From Burkholderia sp. Bp8963 (GTDB lineage: Bacteria > Pseudomonadota > Gammaproteobacteria > Burkholderiales > Burkholderiaceae), in the NCBI RefSeq assembly GCF_003854275.1, contig NZ_QTQP01000014.1, forward strand, positions 62,001 to 126,000: a DNA stretch of 64,000 nt, given 5' to 3'. The translations under genes were made by a program, and so were the position numbers. Position 1 is the first letter of the stretch. The number at the start of each line of letters is the position of its first letter. Under the pieces are notes generated by a model. It ran no database searches, was not told the DNA's origin, and worked only from the letters and a program-made list of their open reading frames with translations. This document shows positions 28,937-37,840 of this stretch, piece after piece.

Positions 28937-28968
28937 AAAAAAAAGGGCGTGCCCGCAACGGGCACGCC
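28937..28968 (-). terminator. Strong rho-independent terminator, minus strand
   Basis: Read on the minus strand, GGCGTGCCCG and CGGGCACGCC (28968-28959 and 28955-28946) form a 10-bp stem with a 3-base loop, then eight T residues and, after one A, six more. The T-tract lies on the minus-strand side only, so it ends a minus-strand transcript. It may also slow read-through from maeB. Confidence 0.9.
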
Positions 28969-29075
28969 TTGGGTACCGCGAAAACCGCGCCTCCCATAAG
29001 CAACAGCGCATCTCTCCGCTCCGGGTAGTGAGCCTGGCAAGGAGGCAGAGTCTTGCCGCACGAGAGATGCCACGC
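28937..29075 (-). ncRNA. Candidate stand-alone structured small RNA
   Basis: On the minus strand this stretch can fold into a three-way junction. P1 pairs GCATCTCTC (29070-29062) with GAGAGATGC (29016-29008). Inside it, P2 pairs GGCAAG (29057-29052) with CTTGCC (29041-29036), and P3 pairs GCTC (29033-29030) with GAGC (29021-29018). Downstream lies an independent terminator hairpin ending in a U-rich tract. A possible promoter is TTGCGA (29109-29104) and GATAAA (29085-29080). No gene follows on this strand: the neighbour, maeB, converges. The 5' end is estimated. I could not match it to 6S, SRP, tmRNA or a riboswitch class I know. Confidence 0.55.
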
Positions 29076-29078
29076 GCA

Positions 29079-29100
29079 TTTTATCCTATGAAGGATAAAA
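29079..29100. promoter_or_regulatory. Perfect AT-rich palindrome over the candidate sRNA promoter
   Basis: TTTTATCCT (29079-29087) and AGGATAAAA (29092-29100) are perfect 9-base arms with a 4-base centre. It overlaps the -10 region proposed for the small RNA and lies about 150 bases upstream of the plus-strand RNase gene. It looks like an operator; the binding protein is unknown. Confidence 0.6.
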
Positions 29101-29248
29101 ATGTCGCAATTTAGGTAAAAATTTCCCGAGTCGCGACGCCATGGCGTTTTCAATCCCCCAACGGACATTGATTCGCGCGAACAATAGCGCTACGCTAACG
29201 CCTTCGTTGGTCGTCAACTACTTGATTTAACAGCGGGAACCCCGGTTT

Positions 29249-29680
29249 ATGGCACGCAAGTGGCTCCGCAACGGCGCGCTCGCGTCCGTCTTCGCGATGA
29301 TCGCGATGGGTATCGTCGGCACGCCGACGGGCAGTCTGGTTTCCGCCGCCCAAGCACGGGAGGCCGTCCAGGCCGACGTGGCCGCCGGCGGGTTTGACAC
29401 GGTCCCGACCGCCCGTCTGCCGCGCGAGGCCGTGACCACGCTCGGCCTGATCGCCGCCGGTGGTCCCTATCCGTATGAGAAAGACGGCGTCGTGTTCGGC
29501 AACCGCGAGCGGATCCTGCCGAAGGCGAAGCGCGGCTACTACCATGAGTACACGGTACCGACCCCGCGCGCACGCAATCGCGGTGCGCGCCGGATCGTCT
29601 GCGGCGGGCCGCCGCGCCGGGTCGACAACTGTTATTACACGGGCGACCACTACAACAGTTTCAAACGCATTGTTGAATGA
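29249..29680 (+). CDS. Secreted guanyl-specific ribonuclease (barnase/N1-T1 type)
   Basis: A 143-residue exported RNase. The N-terminal signal peptide (about residues 1-36, ending SAAQA) is followed by a compact microbial RNase domain. The catalytic set can be seen: Glu100 in YYHEYTVP, Arg114/115 in GARRIV, and His134 in YYTGDHYNSFKRI, as in barnase and Streptomyces RNases. Two Cys in the loop IVCGGPP...DNCYY may form a disulfide. The gene is followed after 16 bases by a barstar-type inhibitor, a standard toxin and immunity pairing. Confidence 0.92.
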   Translation: MARKWLRNGALASVFAMIAMGIVGTPTGSLVSAAQAREAVQADVAAGGFDTVPTARLPREAVTTLGLIAAGGPYPYEKDGVVFGNRERILPKAKRGYYHEYTVPTPRARNRGARRIVCGGPPRRVDNCYYTGDHYNSFKRIVE

Positions 29681-29696
29681 CTTCGGGAAGAACGGC

Positions 29697-30263
29697 ATGA
29701 GCGACTCCATCTACACGCACGACACGGCGTCGTCGGCGGATCTGATCGCGGCCGGCGACGGCAATCTGTTTCAGCGCGTGATGCAACTGCACGCGACGGC
29801 ACAGGCTGGCGCCGCGCCGGCGCAGCAGGACGCCAGCGCCGGGCTTTCATCGACCGAGGAGCCTATGAGCCTTTTCACGACCGTGCGACCCAATCTCGTC
29901 CAGTCGATCCGTGCGTTCCGCGTGCAGGATCTCGCGGACGAAGCCGGCCGGCTCGGCCAGCATTTCCTGTATGCGTATTGCGGCGCCGCGCAGTCGAAGC
30001 AGGAAGTGATGGAGACGATCGCGACGTCGTTTCTGTTTCCGAAACACTTCGGCAAGAACTACGACGCGCTGTATGACTGCCTGACCGATCTCGTCGCGAA
30101 GGCGGGGGCGCAGCCCGGTTTCGTGATCGTGCTCGAAGGGCTGCCGATCGCACAGAAGTTCGACAAGGAAGGCCGCGAGACGCTGCTCGATGTGTTCCGC
30201 GAGGCCGCGGAGTTCTGGTCCGAGCGCAAGGTCGCGTTCCGCGTGTTCTACTCGTTTGCCTGA
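29697..30263 (+). CDS. Barstar-family ribonuclease inhibitor
   Basis: Cytoplasmic inhibitor that should protect the cell from the RNase encoded just upstream. The core barstar domain (about residues 85-185) contains HFGKNYDALYDCLTDL, with Asp123 and Asp127 matching the two Asp residues of barstar that block the barnase active site. The strand FVIVLEGLPIA follows. From ATG 29697 (GGGAAG ribosome site) the protein has 188 residues, with an extra N-terminus. An ATG at 29865 with a GAGGAG site would give a 132-residue form closer to family size. Both starts are plausible. Confidence 0.9.
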   Translation: MSDSIYTHDTASSADLIAAGDGNLFQRVMQLHATAQAGAAPAQQDASAGLSSTEEPMSLFTTVRPNLVQSIRAFRVQDLADEAGRLGQHFLYAYCGAAQSKQEVMETIATSFLFPKHFGKNYDALYDCLTDLVAKAGAQPGFVIVLEGLPIAQKFDKEGRETLLDVFREAAEFWSERKVAFRVFYSFA

Positions 30264-30283
30264 GCGCCTTTACGGCCGAATCG

Positions 30284-30309
30284 AAGCCCGCCGCCGAGCG
30301 GGCTTTTTT
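30284..30309 (+). terminator. Rho-independent terminator after barstar gene
   Basis: GCCCGC and GCGGGC form a short GC stem (30286-30303) followed by six T residues (30304-30309). It ends the RNase-barstar transcript. Confidence 0.85.
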
Positions 30310-30362
30310 GCGCGTGCACCGGATCTCGCCGATTCGGCATCGGCGGCCCGGAACACGTCAGA

Positions 30363-31130
30363 TCACCAGCCGCCCCAGCGCGCAGCGAGCGCGGCGAGCA
30401 CCGCCGCGCCGGCGGTTTCGGTCCGCAGCACGCGTGGCCCGAGCGACAGCGCGATGAAACCGCGCGCACGCGCCGCCTGTTCCTCGTCGGGCGACAGCCC
30501 GCCTTCCGGTCCGATCAGCAACGTGACGGTCGCGGAGGGCGGTGCGGCGGGTAGCGACGCAAACGGAATGCTGGCGCGCGGCGACAGCAGCAGCCGCAGT
30601 TCGCCGTCGGCTGGCGCGGCCGGCAGCGCGTCGAGCCACGCGTCGACGCCGCGTACCGGCGCGACCTCGGGCACACGGTTGCGTCCGCACTGTTCGCACG
30701 CTGCCCGCACGATGCCGCGCCAGTGCGCGACGCGTTTCTCCGCACGCTCGCCCGACAGCCGCACGACGCCGCGCGACGTCGACAGCGGCGCGATCGCCAC
30801 GGCGCCGAGCTCGACTGCCTTCTCGATCACCCAATCCATCTTGTCGCCGCCGGCGATGCCCTGCGCGAGGGTCACGCGGTAAGGCGGCTCCGCTTCGGTC
30901 GACTCGAATGTATCGAGCCGCGCGATCGCATTGCGCTTGTCGATCTCGACGAGCTGCGCGCGGTACTGGCCGCCCGTGCCGTCGAACAGCGCGAGCGTGT
31001 CGCCCGGCTGCAGCCGCAGCACCTGCGCATGGCGCGCGACGTCGGCGGGCAGCGTGAGCATGGCGTCGGCGCGCAAGGCCGCGTCGACGAAAAAGCGCGG
31101 CACGGCCGCGGTGGTAGTGGCTTCGTTCAT
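30363..31130 (-). CDS. rsmE: 16S rRNA (uracil-1498-N3)-methyltransferase
   Basis: Methylates U1498 in the 30S decoding region. The 255-residue protein has the PUA-like N-terminal domain (RFFVDAALRA, HAQVLRLQPGDTLALFDG) and a SPOUT domain with the trefoil-knot motifs LLIGPEGGLSPDE and LGPRVLRTETA. ATG 31130 overlaps the stop of the short VOC gene (ATGA), so it is translationally coupled to it. It is the last gene of the speE-VOC-rsmE run. Confidence 0.95.
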   Translation of the reverse strand: MNEATTTAAVPRFFVDAALRADAMLTLPADVARHAQVLRLQPGDTLALFDGTGGQYRAQLVEIDKRNAIARLDTFESTEAEPPYRVTLAQGIAGGDKMDWVIEKAVELGAVAIAPLSTSRGVVRLSGERAEKRVAHWRGIVRAACEQCGRNRVPEVAPVRGVDAWLDALPAAPADGELRLLLSPRASIPFASLPAAPPSATVTLLIGPEGGLSPDEEQAARARGFIALSLGPRVLRTETAGAAVLAALAARWGGW

Positions 31131-31366
31131 TGTTCGAGATGGCGCGCGAGCGCCCAGCGGTAACCGTCGAGATCCTCGATCTGCGCGAAGCGATCGCCCC
31201 GGAACGGGTCCTGCGGCGCGGTCAGCGACTTCGCGCCGGCATCGTCGAGCGCGTCGCGCAGTTCGAAGCCGAACGCGGCCTTGAAGAAATCGATCGTGGC
31301 GCGCGGGTTGCGCACGGCCAGATAAGGTGTCAACCAAGGCACGTTGGCCGGACGTGGATCGGTCAT
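31127..31366 (-). pseudogene. VOC/glyoxalase-superfamily protein with internal in-frame deletion
   Basis: A 79-residue open frame that keeps only the two ends of a PhnB-like VOC protein. Residues 12-37 (TPYLAVRNPRATIDFFKAAFGF) are the first strand and helix. Residues 44-76 (GAKSLTAPQDPF, GDRFAQIEDLDGYRWALA) are the last strands. The middle, roughly 50 residues in full-length relatives, is missing, and the joint falls in DALDDAGAKS (31229-31255). The reading frame is intact, and its stop overlaps the rsmE start. A functional VOC domain is unlikely. It could still be translated, keeping rsmE coupled. Confidence 0.75.
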
Positions 31367-31371
31367 GAAGC

Positions 31372-32229
31372 TCAGCGGCGAACGCCCAGTGTATCGCGCA
31401 GCGCACACGGCAGCGCGAACAGCGCCGCGTGCAGCCGCGCGTCGTAGTAACGCAACCCGTCGATGCCGCGATTGACGAGGCGTTCCTCGATGTCGTGCAT
31501 GAACAGCGACGCCGCGTCGAGCGTGTCGCTCGCGATCGCCATCAGCCACACCGAGCCGTACAGCGGGACGTGCGCGGACAGCGGATCGACGACCGCGAAG
31601 CTCGCGCGCAGGTCGGCAAGCAGCGCGGCAATGCGCGGCGCGTGGAACACCGGCGAGCCAAGATGCATCGTGATCGCGCCGCATGGCGTCAGGATCCGCT
31701 TGAGATGCTTGTAGAAGTCGCGCGTATAGAGGCCGGCCGCAGGCGACTCCGGCGGCGTGAGGTCGAACACGACGAGGTCGAAGTGCTCGACGGTCGACTC
31801 GACGAAGTGCGCGGCATCGCCGATCACGACTTCGACACGCGGATCGTCGAGCGCGCCCTGGTGCACGTCGTCGAGGTAGCGGCGCGCCATCCCGACGACC
31901 TCGTCGTCGAGCTCCGCGACGACGATGCGCTCGATGCACGCGTGCTTGAGCAACTGGCGCGCGGCACCGCCGTCGCCGCCGCCGAGCACGAGCGCCTTTC
32001 TTGGCGCCGGATGCGCGAGCGCGGCCGGGTGGGTCATGCACTCGTGGTAGATGTACTCGTCGCCGACGGACGTCATCGGCCGGCCGTCGAGCGTGAACAG
32101 GCGGCCGAGCTGCGGTGTTTCCCACACCTCGATCTGCTGGTGCGGGGACGCGACGTGCGCGAGCCGCCGCGCATGCGGAAAGCCGTAGGCGGAGTCGGGT
32201 GTCGGGTGAAAGAGAAGCGTCGTGCTCAC
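31372..32229 (-). CDS. speE: Spermidine synthase-family aminopropyltransferase
   Basis: Predicted polyamine aminopropyltransferase (putrescine plus decarboxylated SAM). The 285-residue protein has the N-terminal substrate motif GDEYIYHECMTHPA, the SAM-binding GGGDGGAARQLLKH (about residue 83) and ELDDEV. The catalytic segment reads VFDLTPPESPAAGLY: the first Asp is kept, but the second acidic residue of the usual D-x-T-D-P is replaced by Pro, so substrate preference may differ. The start GTG 32229 matches the family N-terminus but has a poor ribosome site. It is followed by the VOC remnant and rsmE. Confidence 0.85.
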   Translation of the reverse strand: MSTTLLFHPTPDSAYGFPHARRLAHVASPHQQIEVWETPQLGRLFTLDGRPMTSVGDEYIYHECMTHPAALAHPAPRKALVLGGGDGGAARQLLKHACIERIVVAELDDEVVGMARRYLDDVHQGALDDPRVEVVIGDAAHFVESTVEHFDLVVFDLTPPESPAAGLYTRDFYKHLKRILTPCGAITMHLGSPVFHAPRIAALLADLRASFAVVDPLSAHVPLYGSVWLMAIASDTLDAASLFMHDIEERLVNRGIDGLRYYDARLHAALFALPCALRDTLGVRR

Positions 32230-32355
32230 GGGCGGGCCGCGCGGGGCGGGCGGTTCCAATTTCTGAATTATAGAAGGCCGGACATTGCGGACGCGAAGTT
32301 TGACGGAAAACCGTGCCGGAACACCGACCGTCAGGAAGGGAAATGTCAGCCCATC

Positions 32356-32364
32356 TGTTAAAAT
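32356..32364 (+). promoter_or_regulatory. Candidate extended -10 promoter of tkt
   Basis: TG-T-TAAAAT at 32356-32364 is an extended -10 element about 140 bases upstream of the tkt start. No good -35 box is visible at the right distance, as expected for extended -10 promoters. Confidence 0.4.
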
Positions 32365-32504
32365 GATGAGCTTTGCAGCCTCGTCCGTTGGCTCCGCCCG
32401 CTTCGCGTCCGTCTGGCGCCGCACTTCGCGCCGGGAGCGGCCGGCCCGCGAGCTTCCGGATACCGCACGTGCCCCGTTTTCTCGACTCGTTCTCCGGACT
32501 CGAC

Positions 32505-34532
32505 ATGACGACTTCGTCTCCCGCCTCCACCACCCTGATGGCCAACGCGATCCGCGCGCTCGCGATGGACGCCGTCCAGCAAGCGAACTCCGGCCACCCC
32601 GGCATGCCGATGGGCATGGCCGAAATCGGCGTCGCGCTCTGGTCGCGCCACCTCAAGCACAATCCGGCGAACCCGCACTGGGCGGACCGCGACCGCTTCG
32701 TGCTGTCGAACGGCCACGGCTCGATGCTGCTGTACGCGCTGCTGCACCTGACCGGCTACGACCTGCCGATGGAAGAGCTGAAGAACTTCCGCCAGCTGCA
32801 CTCGAAGACGCCGGGCCACCCCGAATACGGGATCACGCCGGGCGTCGAGACGACGACGGGCCCGCTCGGCCAGGGTCTCGCGAACGCGGTCGGCATGGCG
32901 CTCGGCGAAGCGCTGATGGCCGCCGAGTTCAACCGTGACGGCGCGAAGATCGTCGATCACCACACGTACGTGTTCCTCGGCGACGGCTGCCTGATGGAAG
33001 GCATCTCGCACGAGGCCTGCTCGCTCGCGGGCACGCTGAAGCTGAACAAGCTGATCGCGCTGTACGACGACAACGGCATCTCGATCGACGGCGACGTCGT
33101 CAACTGGTTCCACGACGACACGCCGAAGCGCTTCGAGGCGTACGGCTGGAACGTGATCCCGAACGTGAACGGCCATGACGTCGACGCGGTCGACGCGGCG
33201 ATCGCGAAGGCGAAGCTGTCGGACAAGCCGACGATCATCTGCTGCAAGACGGTGATCGGCCAGGGCGCGGCGACGAAGGCGGGCGGCCACGACGTGCACG
33301 GCGCGGCGCTGGGCGCGGAAGAAATCGCGAAGACGCGCGACGCGCTCGGCTGGAAGTGGGAGCCGTTCGTGATCCCGCAGGAAGTCTATGCGGCATGGGA
33401 TGCGAAGGAAGCCGGCAAGCGCAGCGAATCCGACTGGGACGCGGCGTTCGCGCAATACAGCGCGCAGTATCCGGCGGAAGCGGCCGAGTTCGAGCGCCGG
33501 ATGGCCGGCAAGCTGCCCGCCGACTGGGCCGCGAAGGCCGCGGCGATCGTCGCCGGCGCGAACGAGCGCGCTGAAACGGTCGCGACCCGCAAGGCGTCGC
33601 AGCAGGCGATCGAAGGCCTCGCGGCCGCATTGCCCGAACTGCTCGGTGGTTCGGCCGACCTGACCGGCTCGAACCTGACCAACTGGAAGGCGTCGAAGGC
33701 GGTCCGCGCGAACACGGACGGCCCGGGCGTCAAGTACGGCAACCACATCAACTACGGCGTGCGCGAGTTCGGCATGAGCGCCGCGATCAACGGCCTCGCG
33801 CTGCACGGCGGCCACAAGCCGTTCGGCGGCACGTTCCTGACGTTCTCCGACTACAGCCGCAACGCGCTGCGCGTCGCCGCGCTGATGAAGGTGCCGTCGA
33901 TCTTCGTGTTCACGCACGATTCGATCGGCCTCGGCGAGGACGGCCCGACGCACCAGTCGATCGAGCACGTGTCGAGCCTGCGCCTGATTCCGAACCACGA
34001 CGTGTGGCGTCCGGCCGACACGGTCGAGACGGCCGTCGCGTGGACCCACGCAATCGCCGCGGATCGTCCGTCGAGCCTGATCTTCAGCCGTCAGAACCTC
34101 GCGTTCAACCCGCGCACCGACGCGCAGATCGCGAACATCGAGAAGGGCGGCTACGTGCTGCGCGACTGGGACGAGGAAATCGTCGCGCGCAAGATCATCC
34201 TGATCGCGACCGGCTCGGAAGTCGAGCTCGCGATGAAGGCCGTCGAGACGCTCGCGCAGCAGGGCATTGCGGCGCGCGTCGTGTCGATGCCGTCGACCAA
34301 CGTGTTCGACCGCCAGGACGCCGAATACCGTGAACGCGTGCTGCCGCACGGCGTGCGCCGCGTCGCGATCGAAGCGGGCGTGACGAGCTTCTGGCACAAG
34401 TATGTCGGCCTCGAAGGCGGCGTCGTCGGGATCGACACGTTCGGCGAATCGGCGCCGGCCGGCGTGCTGTTCAAGCACTTCGGCTTCACCGTCGACAAGG
34501 TCGTCGAGACCGCGAAGGCCGTGCTGGCCTAA
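32505..34532 (+). CDS. tkt: Transketolase
   Basis: Thiamine-diphosphate enzyme that moves two-carbon units between sugar phosphates in the pentose phosphate and Calvin-type pathways. The 675-residue protein has the usual three domains, with [10 protein letters not shown] (catalytic His), the ThDP motif [23 protein letters not shown], and the second-domain segment [18 protein letters not shown] 32505 gives the family N-terminus. It is followed by gap, an order often seen in beta-proteobacteria (tkt-gap-pgk), though pgk is not next here. Confidence 0.96.
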   Translation: MTTSSPASTTLMANAIRALAMDAVQQANSGHPGMPMGMAEIGVALWSRHLKHNPANPHWADRDRFVLSNGHGSMLLYALLHLTGYDLPMEELKNFRQLHSKTPGHPEYGITPGVETTTGPLGQGLANAVGMALGEALMAAEFNRDGAKIVDHHTYVFLGDGCLMEGISHEACSLAGTLKLNKLIALYDDNGISIDGDVVNWFHDDTPKRFEAYGWNVIPNVNGHDVDAVDAAIAKAKLSDKPTIICCKTVIGQGAATKAGGHDVHGAALGAEEIAKTRDALGWKWEPFVIPQEVYAAWDAKEAGKRSESDWDAAFAQYSAQYPAEAAEFERRMAGKLPADWAAKAAAIVAGANERAETVATRKASQQAIEGLAAALPELLGGSADLTGSNLTNWKASKAVRANTDGPGVKYGNHINYGVREFGMSAAINGLALHGGHKPFGGTFLTFSDYSRNALRVAALMKVPSIFVFTHDSIGLGEDGPTHQSIEHVSSLRLIPNHDVWRPADTVETAVAWTHAIAADRPSSLIFSRQNLAFNPRTDAQIANIEKGGYVLRDWDEEIVARKIILIATGSEVELAMKAVETLAQQGIAARVVSMPSTNVFDRQDAEYRERVLPHGVRRVAIEAGVTSFWHKYVGLEGGVVGIDTFGESAPAGVLFKHFGFTVDKVVETAKAVLA

Positions 34533-34540
34533 AAGCATTC

Positions 34541-34571
34541 GCGACGCGCGCCGGCCCCAGGCGCGCGTCGC
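34541..34571. repeat. Perfect 12-bp inverted repeat between tkt and gap
   Basis: GCGACGCGCGCC (34541-34552) and its exact complement (34560-34571) flank a 7-base loop. It starts nine bases after the tkt stop. There is no T-run, so it may be an attenuator or an RNA-stabilising hairpin rather than a full terminator. Confidence 0.7.
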
Positions 34572-34621
34572 ACCGTGAAGCTGCACGAAACGAATTTTTT
34601 TCAGCCATCAGGAGATAGACC

Positions 34622-35632
34622 ATGACGATTCGCGTCGCAATCAACGGCTACGGCCGCATCGGCCGCAACACGCTGCGCGCGTTCTACGAGAACGGCAAGA
34701 AGCACGACATCGAGATCGTCGCGATCAACGATCTGGGCGATGCGAAGACCAACGCGCACCTGACCCAGTACGACACCGCGCACGGCAAGTTCCCGGGCGA
34801 AGTGTCGGTCGACGGCGACTACCTGGTCGTGAACGGCGACAAGATCCGCGTGCTCGCGAACCGCAACCCGGCAGAACTGCCGTGGGGCGAGCTGGGCGTC
34901 GACGTCGTGATGGAGTGCACGGGCTTCTTCACGACCAAGGAAAAGGCAAGCGCGCACCTGAAGGGCGGCGCGAAGAAGGTGATCATCTCGGCGCCGGGCG
35001 GCAAGGACGTCGACGCAACGATCGTCTACGGTGTGAACCACGACGTGCTGAAGGCCGAGCACACCGTGATCTCGAACGCATCGTGCACGACGAACTGCCT
35101 CGCGCCGCTCGTCAAGCCGCTGAACGACAAGATCGGCCTCGAAACCGGCCTGATGACGACGATCCACGCTTACACCAACGACCAGGTGCTGACGGACGTC
35201 TATCACGAAGACCTGCGCCGCGCGCGTTCGGCCACGCACAGCCAGATCCCGACCAAGACGGGCGCGGCTTCGGCGGTCGGCCTCGTGCTGCCGGAACTGA
35301 ACGGCAAGCTGGACGGCTACGCGATCCGCGTCCCGACCATCAACGTGTCGATCGTCGACCTGTCGTTCATCGCGAAGCGCGACACGACGGTCGAGGAAGT
35401 CAACGCGATCATGAAGGAAGCGTCGGAAGGCGCGCTGAAGGGCATCCTCGGCTACAACGACGCGCCGCTGGTGTCGATCGACTTCAACCACAATCCGGCT
35501 TCGTCGACGTTCGACGCAACGCTGACCAAGGTGTCGGGCCGTCTCGTCAAGGTGTCGAGCTGGTACGACAACGAGTGGGGCTTCTCGAACCGCATGCTGG
35601 ATACGGCTGTCGCATTCGCGAACGCGAAGTAA
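34622..35632 (+). CDS. gap: Glyceraldehyde-3-phosphate dehydrogenase, type I
   Basis: Oxidises glyceraldehyde 3-phosphate with NAD and phosphate in glycolysis. The 336-residue protein has the Rossmann start [10 protein letters not shown], the catalytic [13 protein letters not shown] with Cys155, and the C-terminal [14 protein letters not shown]. The start follows a CAGGAGATAG ribosome site. It lies 89 bases after tkt and is followed by a terminator. Assignment is secure. Confidence 0.97.
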   Translation: MTIRVAINGYGRIGRNTLRAFYENGKKHDIEIVAINDLGDAKTNAHLTQYDTAHGKFPGEVSVDGDYLVVNGDKIRVLANRNPAELPWGELGVDVVMECTGFFTTKEKASAHLKGGAKKVIISAPGGKDVDATIVYGVNHDVLKAEHTVISNASCTTNCLAPLVKPLNDKIGLETGLMTTIHAYTNDQVLTDVYHEDLRRARSATHSQIPTKTGAASAVGLVLPELNGKLDGYAIRVPTINVSIVDLSFIAKRDTTVEEVNAIMKEASEGALKGILGYNDAPLVSIDFNHNPASSTFDATLTKVSGRLVKVSSWYDNEWGFSNRMLDTAVAFANAK

Positions 35633-35679
35633 TCCCGCACGACGCACGGCCGCCGCGAGGCGGCTGGCGTCGCGCTCGG

Positions 35680-35711
35680 GCCCGGTTCGGCTTCTGGCCG
35701 GCCGGGCTTTT
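35680..35711 (+). terminator. Rho-independent terminator after gap
   Basis: GCCCGG (35680-35685) pairs with CCGGGC (35702-35707) around a partly paired loop and is followed by four T residues. It ends gap transcription before the convergent LysR gene. Confidence 0.75.
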
Positions 35712-35771
35712 GTTCATTCGGGCCGGCGGCGCATCGATACCCGGCGCGCGGCGGCCGTATTCACGTCGCCG

Positions 35772-36671
35772 TCAGCGATCCGCGTGCTGCGCATCCGCCG
35801 CGACCTGCTCGAGCGCGGCAACGAACGCGCGCTTCACCGGGCTGTCGAGGTCGGTCCACGCAAGGCCGATGCCGGTGCGGTGGCCAGCGAGATCGAGCGG
35901 CCGCGCGAGCACGTTCGGCGGCAGCGCGCTCGCCGCTTCCGCCGGGATCAGCCCGATCCCCATTCCCGCCGAGACGAGCGCAAGCATCGTCGTGAACTCG
36001 CCGAACTCCTGTGCGATCTCGAGCGTCGTGCCTGCGCGGCTCAGCGCGAGCAGCATGTCGTCGTGAAAGCCGGGCGCATAGCGGCGCGCGAGCACGAACG
36101 CCGGATGGCCGCGCAGGTCGGCCGGCGCGACCGCGTCGCGCGCAGCGAGCGGATGCTCGAGCGGCAGCGCGACGACGAACCCTTCCTCGAGCACCACGCG
36201 CGTGTCGATGCCCGCATACGTGGCCGGCAGGCGGACCATCCCGAAATCGATCCGGCGGTCGCGCAGCGCCGCGACCTGGTCGGGCGTCGGCATGTCCTTC
36301 AGCTCGAGCGTGATCAGCGGATAGCGCGCGCGCATCACGCGCAGCACCGCGGGCAGCAGCACCGGCAGCACCGACGACACGAACGCGATGCGCAGCGTGC
36401 CGATCTCGCCGCGGCTCGACAGCCGCGCAAGCTGCTCGGCGCGCGCGGCCTGCTGCAGCGTCGCCCGCGCTTCCGGCAGGAACACGCGCCCGGTGTCGCT
36501 CAGTTCGACCTTGTGCCGGTCGCGCTCGAACAGCCGCGCGCCGAGTTCTTCCTCGAGCGCCTTGATCTGCATGCTCAGTGCGGGCTGCACGATGAACAGG
36601 CGCTGCGCGGCGCGCCCGAAATGCAGCTCTTCCGCGAGGGTGACGAACGCGCGCAGTTGCTTGAGTTCCAT
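35772..36671 (-). CDS. LysR-family transcriptional regulator
   Basis: A 299-residue LysR regulator. The N-terminal winged helix is clear (MELKQLRAFVTLAEELHFGRAAQRL, recognition helix VQPALSMQIKALEEEL), followed by the linker helix and a two-lobe effector domain (GTLRIAFVSSVLPVLLPAVLR, then FGMVRLP). ATG 36671 is the conserved family start. It is divergent from the SDR gene at 36831, across 159 bases, so it most likely controls that sugar-acid cluster. The effector is unknown. Confidence 0.92.
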   Translation of the reverse strand: MELKQLRAFVTLAEELHFGRAAQRLFIVQPALSMQIKALEEELGARLFERDRHKVELSDTGRVFLPEARATLQQAARAEQLARLSSRGEIGTLRIAFVSSVLPVLLPAVLRVMRARYPLITLELKDMPTPDQVAALRDRRIDFGMVRLPATYAGIDTRVVLEEGFVVALPLEHPLAARDAVAPADLRGHPAFVLARRYAPGFHDDMLLALSRAGTTLEIAQEFGEFTTMLALVSAGMGIGLIPAEAASALPPNVLARPLDLAGHRTGIGLAWTDLDSPVKRAFVAALEQVAADAQHADR

Positions 36672-36830
36672 GGAGGGCTGGCCGACAGGCGGCGAATTTC
36701 GGTGATCAGCTTCCATGATAACCACATCAAAAAAGACCATTGGCGCGGCTCCCCGTCGAGCGCCGAAGATACGTTCAACACAAGGCCGGCCGCAACGGGC
36801 GGCCGGTTCGACTGGTACGAGGAGACACTT

Positions 36831-37604
36831 ATGACGAATGCGCTTGAACGGTTCCGCCTGGACGGCCGCCGCGCGCTGATCACCGGATCGGGACGCGGGA
36901 TCGGGCTGGCGCTCGCCCGCGGCCTGGCGGAGGCGGGCGCGGCGATCGTCATCAACGATCGCAATGAGGACAAGGCGGCGTCGCTCACACGGCATTTCCG
37001 CGAGCAGGGCTTCGCGGCCGACTACGCGGTGTTCGACGTGACCGAGCACGGCCAGGTACGCGCGGCGATCGACGCGTTCGAGGCGCGCGTCGGCGCGATC
37101 GACATCCTCGTGAACAACGCCGGCATCCAGCGCCGCGCGCCGCTCGACGCGTTCGACCCGGACGACTGGCACGCGCTGATGCGCGTGAACCTCGACGGCG
37201 TGTTCAACGTCGCGCAGGCGGTCGCGCGCCACATGATCGCGCGCGGGCGCGGCAAGATCATCAATATCTGCTCGGTACAGAGCGAGCTCGCGCGGCCGTC
37301 GATCGCGCCGTATGCGGCCACCAAGGGTGCGGTGCGGATGCTGACGAAGGGCATGTGCGCGGACTGGGCGCGCCACGGTATCCAGGCCAACGGCCTCGCG
37401 CCCGGCTATTTCGAAACCGAGCTCAATCGTGCGCTGGTCGACGATCCCGCGTTTTCCGACTGGCTGTGCAAGCGCACGCCGGCCGGCCGCTGGGGGCGCG
37501 TCGACGAGCTGTGCGGCACGGCGATCTTCCTCGCGTCGGCGGCCGGCGATTTCGTGAACGGCCAGACGCTGTTCGTCGACGGCGGGCTGACAAGCGCCGT
37601 CTGA
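36831..37604 (+). CDS. SDR oxidoreductase, gluconate 5-dehydrogenase (IdnO)-like
   Basis: A 257-residue classical SDR with TGSGRGIG, NNAG, catalytic Ser in CSVQS and the active site YAATK. The C-terminus FVDGGLTSAV is typical of the IdnO/Gno type, which interconverts 5-keto-gluconate and gluconate. Further support comes from context: an MHS transporter, a 2-hydroxyacid dehydrogenase and a remnant of an idonate-5-dehydrogenase-like gene lie downstream. ATG 36831 follows a GGAG ribosome site. Function is likely but not proven. Confidence 0.85.
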   Translation: MTNALERFRLDGRRALITGSGRGIGLALARGLAEAGAAIVINDRNEDKAASLTRHFREQGFAADYAVFDVTEHGQVRAAIDAFEARVGAIDILVNNAGIQRRAPLDAFDPDDWHALMRVNLDGVFNVAQAVARHMIARGRGKIINICSVQSELARPSIAPYAATKGAVRMLTKGMCADWARHGIQANGLAPGYFETELNRALVDDPAFSDWLCKRTPAGRWGRVDELCGTAIFLASAAGDFVNGQTLFVDGGLTSAV

Positions 37605-37840
37605 CGGGCCGTCCGAGCGGCCCTCTGCATTTTCCGCCTGCGCGCACGGGCGCCGCGGGCAGGCGGCTGCAACACGCATCGATGTAACGCGCCCGAATCC
37701 CGGAACCCGCCGTACGAGCGGGCCGACGCCCCGGCCGCGTCCGCGCTGCCGGGATCTGCAATGGAGACGGCTTTGCACCGGACCTGGCCAGGCGCTGACG
37801 CGCCCGGTCGGGCCGACATCTGGTCGATCGCAAAGCATGG

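Noticed and set aside
29008..29070. Known riboswitch class (TPP, purine or glycine type) for the three-way junction
   Set aside because: The layout recalls such aptamers, but the conserved core sequences are absent and no gene lies downstream on that strand. It is reported as an unassigned small RNA instead.
34541..34571. Rho-independent terminator of tkt
   Set aside because: The stem is perfect but no T-run follows on either strand, so it is listed as an inverted repeat only.
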